A DNA stretch of 40,737 nt from JAIVGZ01 sp964552205 (lineage in GTDB: Bacteria; Pseudomonadota; Gammaproteobacteria; Natronospirales; JAIVGZ01), in contig CAZKFT010000018.1 in assembly GCA_964552205.1 (NCBI GenBank), forward strand, positions 1 to 40,737. The letters are read 5' to 3'. Shown piece by piece: positions 23,149 to 30,584 of this stretch. The position numbers and the translations under genes are program-made. Each line of letters opens with the position of its first letter. The stretch's first letter is position 1. Below the pieces are notes generated by a model. The model had not been told where the DNA came from, searched no databases, and was given only the letters and a program-made list of their open reading frames with translations.

Positions 23149-24528
23149 GTGGCTGACAATCCTCCGATTGTAAAAGCCCTCAAGGCGTGGCCCGATCTGG
23201 CCGCACTTCACCAGAGCCACCCGGATCGGTACCCCTTCCTGCTGGAAAGTGTTGCTCACGGTCCGGCACAGGCGCGCTGGGATTTTCTGCTCGGATTCCC
23301 GGGTGAGCGTTTGTGGCAGGACGCCAACGGAATCATTCAGAGTGACATCCCTGATTGCACCATCGAACGCGGGTTCCTTGAGACACTGTCCTCGTGGTGG
23401 CGTAGCTCCCGCAAACATCGTTTGCTGCCGGACGGGATTCCTTTCGCCGGCGGCTGGTTCCTGTTCTTTGCTTACGAGATTGCTGGCGAGATTGAGCCCA
23501 TCCTGAGTTTGCCGACCGACGTCGCTGACCCATTACCCAGGGCATGCGCTGTACGCGTTCCAGTGGCCATTCTGCGCGACCATCAGACCCGGCAGGCATG
23601 GCTTGTCGGGGAGGCCGACGCCATCGAACAGATTACGCAAGCTGCGCAGGACCTGGCCGTAACGCATCCATTGGGCGAACTCCCTCCGGCACCTGTCAAA
23701 CGCTTCGAGGAAGATGCCCCACAACAGTATTTGGACGCGGTGGAGCGAGCCCGCCGTTATATCTATGACGGTGACATATTTCAGGCGAACCTTTCCCGTC
23801 GCTGGCATGGTGAGCTGAAGCCCGGGTCCTCGGCGTTCGACTGTTACCGTCGACTTCGTGAATACAACCCGGCGCCCTTTGCCGGCTACATGCGTTGGTC
23901 CTCGCATGTCGCCGTTGCGAGTAGTTCGCCGGAGCGCCTGGTCAGGGTCCATGGCGAGAGCGTGGAGAGCCGGCCAATTGCTGGAACCCGGCGGCGGGGT
24001 GCCGATAAAGTGGCAGATGAAGCGTTGTCTTTGGAATTGCTTGCACATCCCAAGGAGCGCGCAGAACACGTCATGCTGATTGACCTGGAGCGTAACGACC
24101 TCGGGCGAATCTGTGAATACGGGAGCGTCGAGGTCAACGAAATGATGGTCATCGAAAGTTACGCCACCGTCCACCACATCGTTTCAAATATCCGTGGACG
24201 CCTGCGGACGGGCATTGCGCCGGGCGATGTGGTTGCGGCCACCTTTCCAGGTGGCACAATCACCGGATGCCCGAAGGTGAGATGCATGCAAATCATTGCA
24301 GAACTCGAAGGGGTGCCGAGAGGCGCCTACACCGGCAGCTTCGGTTGGCTGGATCACTCAGGCGACATGGACCTCAATATCCTCATCCGGACGCTGACCG
24401 TACGAGGCACCCAGGCGGATTTTCGTGCCGGTGGTGGCATTGTCGCCGACTCCATTGCTGAGCGGGAACTGGATGAAAGCAGGGCCAAAGCTGCCGGACT
24501 GTTGAGGTCCTTGGAGACACACGAATGA
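23149..24528 (+). CDS. pabB: Aminodeoxychorismate synthase component I
   Basis: Converts chorismate to 4-amino-4-deoxychorismate, using ammonia from a PabA-type glutaminase, for folate. It has 459 residues: an N-terminal lobe (1-190) and a chorismate-binding domain (about 200-455) with FQANLSRRW, EHVMLIDLERNDLGR, FPGGTITGCPK and GGGIVADS. The active-site segment reads PIAGT (276-280), with Ala at 278 where E. coli PabB has its covalent lysine (PIKGT); Ala is usual in anthranilate synthases and occurs in a second PabB clade. Adjacent pabC argues for the folate role. The start is GTG at 23149, immediately after the fabF stop. Confidence 0.9.
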   Translation: MADNPPIVKALKAWPDLAALHQSHPDRYPFLLESVAHGPAQARWDFLLGFPGERLWQDANGIIQSDIPDCTIERGFLETLSSWWRSSRKHRLLPDGIPFAGGWFLFFAYEIAGEIEPILSLPTDVADPLPRACAVRVPVAILRDHQTRQAWLVGEADAIEQITQAAQDLAVTHPLGELPPAPVKRFEEDAPQQYLDAVERARRYIYDGDIFQANLSRRWHGELKPGSSAFDCYRRLREYNPAPFAGYMRWSSHVAVASSSPERLVRVHGESVESRPIAGTRRRGADKVADEALSLELLAHPKERAEHVMLIDLERNDLGRICEYGSVEVNEMMVIESYATVHHIVSNIRGRLRTGIAPGDVVAATFPGGTITGCPKVRCMQIIAELEGVPRGAYTGSFGWLDHSGDMDLNILIRTLTVRGTQADFRAGGGIVADSIAERELDESRAKAAGLLRSLETHE

Positions 24529-25322
24529 TGGAAGTGCCTGCTGACGACCGTGGCTTGCACTACGGAGATGGTCTGTTTGAGACCATGATCGTTCTTGATG
24601 GAAGGGCAGCTTTCGCCTCTCGTCATATCGAACGATTGCATGCCGACGCAGAGCGCCTTGCCATCCCATCCCCGGGGCTCCACCAATTGCACAAGCTCGT
24701 GCAAGCCCAAGCCGCTGGCGTTGGCGAGGGAATCCTGAAAATGATCCTGACCCGCGGCAGTGGCGGCCGCGGCTATCGGCCACCGGAAAACCCGGTGCCC
24801 CGTCTTCTGTTCACAACACACCCAAAACCGGAATGGCCGGAATCCTACAACAACAGCGGAGTGGCGGTGAGGTGGTGTGTCCTGCAACTGTCCCGTCAAC
24901 CGCGCCTTGCGGGCATGAAGCATCTGAATCGCTTGGAGCACGTTCTCGCTCGCAACGAATGGCAGGATATGGACGCTTGGCAGGAAGGCTTGATGTGCGA
25001 CACCACGGGGAGCGTCGTCGAGGGCACGCAATCCAACCTGTTTGCGGTCATCGGGGGTACTTTGTGTACGCCAATGATGGACCAATGCGGAGTGGCCGGT
25101 ATCATGAGGGGCATGATTCTGGAAGGCGCAGGAGAGCTTGATATACCCACACGAGAATCGCGGCTCAGTAGGGAAGATGTACTTGGGGCGACCGAGGTTT
25201 TGTTGTGCAACAGCGTCGTTGGTATCTGGCCGGTACAACGCATCGACGAGCATGATTTCGTAGCGCCCGGCACTGTCACAAAACGGCTTCAGAACTGGCT
25301 GGCCCAATGCGACCGTTCCTAA
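24525..25322 (+). CDS. pabC: Aminodeoxychorismate lyase
   Basis: PLP enzyme (fold type IV, class IV aminotransferase-like) of 265 residues that splits aminodeoxychorismate into p-aminobenzoate and pyruvate. The PLP lysine is K132 in GMKHLNRLEHVLA. DRGLHYGDGLFET (8-20) and VEGTQSNLF are typical. It overlaps pabB by ATGA and mltG by 16 bases. With pabB beside it, the pABA branch is complete apart from the glutaminase. Confidence 0.95.
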   Translation: MMEVPADDRGLHYGDGLFETMIVLDGRAAFASRHIERLHADAERLAIPSPGLHQLHKLVQAQAAGVGEGILKMILTRGSGGRGYRPPENPVPRLLFTTHPKPEWPESYNNSGVAVRWCVLQLSRQPRLAGMKHLNRLEHVLARNEWQDMDAWQEGLMCDTTGSVVEGTQSNLFAVIGGTLCTPMMDQCGVAGIMRGMILEGAGELDIPTRESRLSREDVLGATEVLLCNSVVGIWPVQRIDEHDFVAPGTVTKRLQNWLAQCDRS

Positions 25323-26326
25323 TTCTCATACTGGTCATGGTCATTGCCGGTCTCGGCGCTGCTGTTCACGGCTGGAGATTGATTCATCAGCCCGTGAACC
25401 TGCCGAGCGAGCGCCTGGCGCTTGAGGTGCAAGCTGGTGAGACCCTGAGTGGCGTACTGCGGCGACTGGAAGCGGAGGGTGCCATCCGCTCATCCCGCCA
25501 GGCGGTGTGGGCGGCGCGCGCCTACGGTATGGATCTTGGCATCAAGGCAGGCGAGTATTCTGTGACCGCAGGAATACCGTTGGCCACCATGGTGCAACAA
25601 CTGGTCGAGGGTCGGACCCTGTTGCATGCACTGACCATTGTCGAGGGCTGGACCTTCAACCAGCTGCGGCAGGCCGTTGAATCGCATCCGGCTCTTGAAC
25701 AGACGCTGCACCAACTTGACGCCGAAGCGATCATGACCCGCCTCAACCGACCCGGGGTGCACCCGGAAGGACGGTTTTTTCCTGACACCTATCTTTTTTC
25801 CCGCGGTGTCACGGACCTTGCGTTCCTTGAACGCGCCATGTTGACCATGGACAGGAGGCTTGAGGAAGCCTGGGCCTCCCGTGACGGAGGGCTCCCCTAT
25901 GATGACCCGGAGGACGCATTGATCATGGCATCCATCATTGAAAGGGAAGCCAGGGTGCCCGCAGAGCGGCCCATCATCGCCGGTGTGTTTGTCCGACGTC
26001 TTCAGCGCGGTATGCGCCTGCAAACCGACCCGACGGTCATGTACGGCGTCAGCCCGAATTTTACAGACCGCCTCCGCACTCACCATTTGCGCACAGACAC
26101 GCCGTACAATACCTATACGAGGCATGGGTTACCGCCTACACCCATTGCGATGCCTGGGGCCGGAGCTCTGGAGGCGGCGATGCGACCGTCTGTCGGCGAA
26201 TATCTCTATTTCGTCGCCAAAGGGGACGGCAGTCATCATTTTTCGGTTACGCTCGAAGAGCACAACCGGGCTGTAGCACGTTATCAATTGGGGAGACAGG
26301 TTGATGGAAGCCGAACTGAGCGCTGA
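25307..26326 (+). CDS. mltG: Endolytic murein transglycosylase
   Basis: Inner-membrane YceG-like enzyme of 339 residues that cuts nascent glycan strands and so limits peptidoglycan chain length. One N-terminal membrane helix (about 3-22), a LysM-like subdomain (about 35-85), and a catalytic domain with ASIIEREARVPAERP (catalytic Glu near 212-214), RLQTDPTVMYG and YNTYTRHGLPPTPI. It overlaps pabC by 16 bases and runs into tmk, the order also seen in E. coli. Confidence 0.96.
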   Translation: MRPFLILILVMVIAGLGAAVHGWRLIHQPVNLPSERLALEVQAGETLSGVLRRLEAEGAIRSSRQAVWAARAYGMDLGIKAGEYSVTAGIPLATMVQQLVEGRTLLHALTIVEGWTFNQLRQAVESHPALEQTLHQLDAEAIMTRLNRPGVHPEGRFFPDTYLFSRGVTDLAFLERAMLTMDRRLEEAWASRDGGLPYDDPEDALIMASIIEREARVPAERPIIAGVFVRRLQRGMRLQTDPTVMYGVSPNFTDRLRTHHLRTDTPYNTYTRHGLPPTPIAMPGAGALEAAMRPSVGEYLYFVAKGDGSHHFSVTLEEHNRAVARYQLGRQVDGSRTER

Positions 26327-26960
26327 TCGCGGACTGTTCATCACCGTCGAGGGGATCGAGGGTGCGGGCAAAACCACGCATATCAACTTCGTGGTCAATT
26401 ACCTGCGAGCAGCCGGCCACGAGGTGGTCTCAACCCGCGAGCCGGGTGGCACAGCGCTGGGCGAGGCCATCCGTACAGTGGTCCTTGGTGAGCAAGCGGT
26501 TGAGATGTCCACCGATTCTGAAGCACTCCTGATGTTCGCGGCACGCGCCCAACATATCGAAGAAGTCATCGAGCCAGCGTTGGCCAAAGGGGCCTGGGTC
26601 GTCTGTGACCGGTTTACGGAAGCCACCTACGCCTACCAGGGTGGGGGGCGCGGTATGCCGTTCTCCCGCATCGCCGTGCTGGAGGAATGGGTTCAAGGCG
26701 CCTTGCGACCGGACCTCACACTCCTGTTGGACCTCAGTCCTGAGATTGGCTTGGAGCGGGTTGGAAAACGCGGCGCCTCGGACCGCTTTGACGGTGAAGA
26801 CGCAGAATTCTTCACCCGGGTGCGGGAGGTCTATCTGCGCCGCGCCGCCAACGCCCAGGGGGCCTACGCCGTCATTGACGCCGAGCAGAACGTCGAGACC
26901 GTCCGCCGGGCCATCACCGATATTCTGGACCGCACTGTCGCGGAAGCCAAAGGTGGCTGA
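26304..26960 (+). CDS. tmk: Thymidylate kinase
   Basis: Phosphorylates dTMP to dTDP, 218 residues. P-loop GIEGAGKTT at 17-25, the DRF motif with the TYAYQGGGRG segment, and LID residues RGASDRFDGED. The ATG at 26304, with GGGAG at 26291-26295, is preferred over the TTG at 26301. It overlaps mltG by 23 bases and holB by eight. Confidence 0.96.
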   Translation: MEAELSADRGLFITVEGIEGAGKTTHINFVVNYLRAAGHEVVSTREPGGTALGEAIRTVVLGEQAVEMSTDSEALLMFAARAQHIEEVIEPALAKGAWVVCDRFTEATYAYQGGGRGMPFSRIAVLEEWVQGALRPDLTLLLDLSPEIGLERVGKRGASDRFDGEDAEFFTRVREVYLRRAANAQGAYAVIDAEQNVETVRRAITDILDRTVAEAKGG

Positions 26961-27945
26961 TACGCAGATACCCTGGCACCAGCCCGCCTGGGACCGCGTA
27001 AGCGCGCAACTCAAGTCAGGTCGGATGCCACATGCGCTGTTGGTGACCGGCCTGCCAGGGGTCGGAAAGCTGCAGTTTGCGCAGCGAGTGGCTTCCAGGC
27101 TGCTATGTAGCCAGCCAGATGCAGACGGCGCTTGCGGTACCTGCAGGAGCTGTCAGCAGTTCGCTGCGGGAACTCACCCCGACTTTCACTATTTGACGGT
27201 CCTGGAGGGCAAAACCCAGATCGGGATTGAGCAGGTACGCGAACAGCTCGTGGAAGCCCTCCAGCTGTCCGCCCGCTACGGTGCGTGGAAAATCGCCATT
27301 ATTCATCCCGCTGACCGCATGAATCGTAATTCTTTCAATGCATTATTGAAGACTCTTGAAGAACCTTCTGGGATGTCACTGTTGATGCTTGTCAGCGCCA
27401 GACCCGCCCGTCTTGCAGCGACCATCCGCAGTCGCTGCCAACACCTCCCGTTGCCGCTCCCCAATCGTGACTCGGCCAAACGATGGCTACATCAACAGGG
27501 ACTGCAGGAAGGAGAGTCCTTGCTTGCGCTAGCTGGAGGAGCGCCACTTGCGGCGCTCGCACTCAATGATGCGGAGTGGGTCAGCCAACGTAGGGACCTT
27601 TGCCGCCTACTGATGGCCTTACCTGAAGGTGGAGAGGACCCGGTCCGCGCCGCCCAGTCATGGGCAAAACTGCCATTCGGTCAAGGTCTCGATTGGCTCA
27701 ATACCTTGGTGCAGGACATGATTCGCCTGCGACAACTCGGGCCGGATGCACCAATCCTCAATGAGGACCTGCGTCGGGATTTGCAAAGCGGCGCTCACCG
27801 ATTAGACTGGCGACTGCTGCACAGGCATAGAGACGAGCTGATCAGGCTGCGGGCCTTGAGCGATGCTCCCCTGACTGCCCAGTTGCAGTGGGAAGCACTG
27901 ATGTTTGCATGGAGCGAGCGCCTTGATACCGCGCCGCTCCACTAA
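26953..27945 (+). CDS. holB: DNA polymerase III subunit delta prime
   Basis: Clamp-loader subunit of the replicase, 330 residues. An AAA+ fold with a degenerate P-loop (GLPGVGKLQFA), a zinc module (CSQP followed by CGTCRSC), and the NALLKTLEEPS segment plus an SRC motif (RSRCQHL). The GTG at 26953 (GGAAG upstream, overlap of eight bases with tmk) gives the expected N-terminus IPWHQPAWDRV; the frame is open further upstream inside tmk, but those residues are unlike the family. Confidence 0.95.
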   Translation: MADTQIPWHQPAWDRVSAQLKSGRMPHALLVTGLPGVGKLQFAQRVASRLLCSQPDADGACGTCRSCQQFAAGTHPDFHYLTVLEGKTQIGIEQVREQLVEALQLSARYGAWKIAIIHPADRMNRNSFNALLKTLEEPSGMSLLMLVSARPARLAATIRSRCQHLPLPLPNRDSAKRWLHQQGLQEGESLLALAGGAPLAALALNDAEWVSQRRDLCRLLMALPEGGEDPVRAAQSWAKLPFGQGLDWLNTLVQDMIRLRQLGPDAPILNEDLRRDLQSGAHRLDWRLLHRHRDELIRLRALSDAPLTAQLQWEALMFAWSERLDTAPLH

Positions 27946-27960
27946 AGAGAGGAGGGAGTA

Positions 27961-28299
27961 ATGAGCGCCCCAGGCATGCTGACCCTGACAATCAAGGACA
28001 AGGGGGCTCTGTACTCCGCCTATATGCCGTTCATCAAGAACGGTGGCCTGTTCATTCCCACGAGCAAGACGTACAGCCTCGGCGATGAGGTGTTCATTCT
28101 TCTGACCCTCATGGATCAGTCAGAAAAACTGCCAGTTGCCGGAAAAATTGTCTGGATCACGCCTCGTGGCGCGCAGAACAAGCGCAATGCCGGTATCGGC
28201 GTGCAGTTTTCCGATCAGGATAACGGACAGACACAGAAAAAAATCGAGACCTACCTCGCCGGCGCGCTCGGAGCGGACCGCCCCACGCACACGATGTAG
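27961..28299 (+). CDS. pilZ: Type IV pilus assembly protein PilZ
   Basis: PilZ-domain protein of 112 residues, very close to Pseudomonas PilZ (KDKGALYSAYMPF, GGLFIPT, LGDEVFILLTLMD, GKIVWITPRGAQ, GIGVQFSD). This subfamily is needed for type IV pilus assembly. It lacks the N-terminal RxxxR that binds cyclic di-GMP in other PilZ proteins; none is visible here. A strong GAGGAGGG precedes the ATG. It lies between holB and tatD, as in Pseudomonas and Xanthomonas. No other pilus genes are in the window. Confidence 0.95.
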   Translation: MSAPGMLTLTIKDKGALYSAYMPFIKNGGLFIPTSKTYSLGDEVFILLTLMDQSEKLPVAGKIVWITPRGAQNKRNAGIGVQFSDQDNGQTQKKIETYLAGALGADRPTHTM

Positions 28300-28302
28300 G
28301 GA

Positions 28303-29091
28303 ATGCTGGTCGATTCCCACTGCCACCTGAACCTGCTCGAGTCGGTGCAAGCCGGCAACGGGCTCAAACCCGTGCTGGATGCCGCAACCGAGGCGGGAAT
28401 CGAGCACATGCTCTGCGTGGGTGTTGACCGCGGCAGCTGGCCAGCCATGATGGCGCTCATTGACGGCCTGCCGAATGTCTCCGCGTCCGTCGGCGTCCAT
28501 CCCAACGACCCCTTCGGCGACGAACCGGACGAGGCCTGGATAGCCAATGGAGCAGGCCACCCTCAGGTGGTCGCCATCGGTGAAACTGGTCTGGACTATT
28601 ACCGTACTGAAGGTGACACCGGGTTCCAGCGGGAACGATTCCGGACACATATCCGTGCCGCCCGATCCTGCAGCTTGCCCCTCATCATCCATACTCGGGC
28701 TGCACGCGCGGACACCATCGCTGTGATGCGGGAGGAGGGTGCGGAGGCCGTTGGGGGTGTGATGCATTGCTTTACCGAAGATTGGGACATGGCGCGGGCC
28801 GCATTGGACCTTGGGTTCCTGATTTCCTTTTCAGGCATCGTCACTTTCAAGACAGCAACGGAGTTGCAACAGGTCGCCCGCAAGGTACCTTCAGACCGCC
28901 TATTGGTGGAAACCGATTCGCCCTGGCTCACACCCGTGCCTTACCGCGGCAAGCCAAACCATCCTGCAATGGTCAGGCATGTGGCGACCTTTATCGCAGA
29001 ACTGCGTGGGGAAACGCTGGAGGATTTGGCGGCGATGACAACGACCAACTATGACCGGGTGTTCGGTCGCTGGACTGGTGCTACTCGCTGA
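28303..29091 (+). CDS. TatD-family metal-dependent hydrolase
   Basis: TIM-barrel hydrolase of 262 residues, YcfH/TatD type, a predicted metal-dependent DNase. Metal ligands are visible: D4, H6 and H8 (VDSHCHLN), Glu in AIGETGLDYY, His in IIHTRAA, His in MHCFTED, and Asp in VETDSPWLTP. It begins three bases after pilZ. Its 3' end overlaps the convergent cNMP/rhodanese gene by 11 bases. Confidence 0.94.
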   Translation: MLVDSHCHLNLLESVQAGNGLKPVLDAATEAGIEHMLCVGVDRGSWPAMMALIDGLPNVSASVGVHPNDPFGDEPDEAWIANGAGHPQVVAIGETGLDYYRTEGDTGFQRERFRTHIRAARSCSLPLIIHTRAARADTIAVMREEGAEAVGGVMHCFTEDWDMARAALDLGFLISFSGIVTFKTATELQQVARKVPSDRLLVETDSPWLTPVPYRGKPNHPAMVRHVATFIAELRGETLEDLAAMTTTNYDRVFGRWTGATR

Positions 29092-30127
29092 GGGACTGTA
29101 GCCCACCCTTCAGAACATATGCGGTGATACCTCGCTCATTCAGGATGAATGAAGCCGCAGAACTTCGACTCCCTGTATCGCAGACCACGACATACTTCTT
29201 GGCCTTGTCGAGCTTGTCGAACTTCACGCGGATGAAGTAGAGCGGAATGTTGATGGCTCCCTCCATATGAGAATTCTCGAACTCGCTGGGAAGGCGTACA
29301 TCCAGCCATTGGCCACCTTCGGCGATGATGGCATCGGCCTCGGCCTTGTCTGCCCATTTCAACATCGGCTCATTCAGGAGCTTGGTGAAGTCGTCCTTAC
29401 CCAAGCGCATCAAACTGCCATCCGTCGTCATCGAGATAGTGGCATTGCGCTTTGCAGATGAGATGAGCGCCTCTTCCCCGAAACTGTCACCCACGCCCAA
29501 CTCAGCGAGCTTGATGCCCTGCTTGTTGACCGGCGATTCCCGGGTCACCACGGCCTTGCCCTTGGTGATGACATAAAAATAGTCGCCATCTTCACCCTGC
29601 TTGATGACCGGTTCACCGGCCTTGAGGTTGACTGGCTGCATCCGCATGAACATCGCCTGGATGTTCGCAGGGGGGATTTTGTGGAATGCGCGGTTCTGGA
29701 GAATGCTGGTCATCCAGTCATCGGATTCCGATTCCTCGACACCCCCGAGCTCGGAGACTTCAAAGGCTCCGGTCTGGTCCCAGGTCAACATCACGTCCAA
29801 CAGGTCTGAGTCCAGGGCGATGTATTCAATATCGGTCTTTGCCCTCGCGGCCAGGAACCGCGGTGACTGGGGAGCCAAGGGATGCCGGGCCTCCGGGCTA
29901 CCGCCCTTTATGACCTTGACGACCTTGTCCTCGTTTCTGAGCTCGACCTCGCCGGTCACGACATACACAGTCCGCTTGTCTGTATCACCCTTCTTGAACA
30001 GGAAGCGACCGGCAGGCAAATCCTCCACCGTGAACTTTTTGGCGATCTCAGCTTGGTTCTCGGGCTTGAGCCCGTTCAGCGGCGAGAAACGGTTGAACAG
30101 GTCTCTGTCAATTGGACGCTTAGGCAT
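29081..30127 (-). CDS. Two cyclic-nucleotide-binding domains fused to a rhodanese domain
   Basis: Predicted cytosolic protein of 348 residues with no signal or membrane helix. The first cNMP-binding fold (about 10-120) is degenerate. The second (about 145-250) keeps a near-canonical phosphate-binding cassette, FGEEALISSAKRNAT (217-231), with E218 and R227. A C-terminal rhodanese domain (about 258-345) has the active loop CDTGSRS with C316. A signalling protein joining nucleotide sensing to sulfur or redox chemistry is plausible, but the function is unknown. The ATG at 30127 has no ribosome-binding site; a possible -10 box six bases upstream suggests a leaderless message. Confidence 0.9.
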   Translation of the reverse strand: MPKRPIDRDLFNRFSPLNGLKPENQAEIAKKFTVEDLPAGRFLFKKGDTDKRTVYVVTGEVELRNEDKVVKVIKGGSPEARHPLAPQSPRFLAARAKTDIEYIALDSDLLDVMLTWDQTGAFEVSELGGVEESESDDWMTSILQNRAFHKIPPANIQAMFMRMQPVNLKAGEPVIKQGEDGDYFYVITKGKAVVTRESPVNKQGIKLAELGVGDSFGEEALISSAKRNATISMTTDGSLMRLGKDDFTKLLNEPMLKWADKAEADAIIAEGGQWLDVRLPSEFENSHMEGAINIPLYFIRVKFDKLDKAKKYVVVCDTGSRSSAASFILNERGITAYVLKGGLQSLSE

Positions 30128-30133
30128 CGCTGG

Positions 30134-30139
30134 ATTCTA
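30134..30139 (-). promoter_or_regulatory. Candidate -10 box of the cNMP/rhodanese gene
   Basis: On the minus strand TAGAAT (30139 down to 30134) ends six bases before the ATG at 30127. The only -35-like sequence (TTGGGG, + strand 30159-30164) is 19 bases away and poor. If used, transcription would begin at or next to the start codon. Confidence 0.3.
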
Positions 30140-30179
30140 GCACAGGGGGCTGGGGGTTCCCCAAGCCCTGGGGACAGTG

Positions 30180-30584
30180 TCAGTTGGCATCGGGGACCAC
30201 CCTCGGGCGTCTGTTGTCGTCAATTGCGACATAGGTCAAACGGGCTGTCGCCACCTTGACGGACTCCGCGCCGGACTGCCGCTCGGAGAACACCTCGACT
30301 CGGACAGTCAGCGACGTCCGACCGACGCGTTCCACAGCCGTATAGCAGGCCACCACGTCACCGACATAGACCGGCTGCAGGAACGCGAACTCGTTCACCG
30401 CTACCGTGACCACCCGACCACCAGCCCGGCGCGCCGCCAAAACCGCGCCGGCGATATCGACTTGGGACATCAGCCAGCCACCGAAAATGTCACCTAGACC
30501 ATTGGTGTCCTTGGGCATCGCCAGAACGCGTACGGTGGCCTCCTTGGCCGGAAAGTCGGTGTCGGTCCTGCGCCCGGTACTCAA
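30180..30584 (-). CDS. Acyl-CoA thioesterase, YciA-like hotdog
   Basis: Single-hotdog thioesterase, 134 residues from the chosen start. The family core reads RVLAMPKDTNGLGDIFGGWL, followed by VNEFAFLQPVYVGD. It would release free fatty acids from acyl-CoA, fitting the beta-oxidation operon it ends. Start choice: TTG at 30584 overlaps the previous stop as TTGA and has GGGGAG about seven bases upstream; the alternative GTG at 30599 adds five residues and has no such site. Confidence 0.88.
   Translation of the reverse strand: MSTGRRTDTDFPAKEATVRVLAMPKDTNGLGDIFGGWLMSQVDIAGAVLAARRAGGRVVTVAVNEFAFLQPVYVGDVVACYTAVERVGRTSLTVRVEVFSERQSGAESVKVATARLTYVAIDDNRRPRVVPDAN

Noticed and set aside
30147..30168. 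Terminator for the thioesterase end
   Set aside because: An imperfect GC stem is present, but the side downstream on the minus strand has no T-run and the loop would be too small; not a convincing intrinsic terminator.
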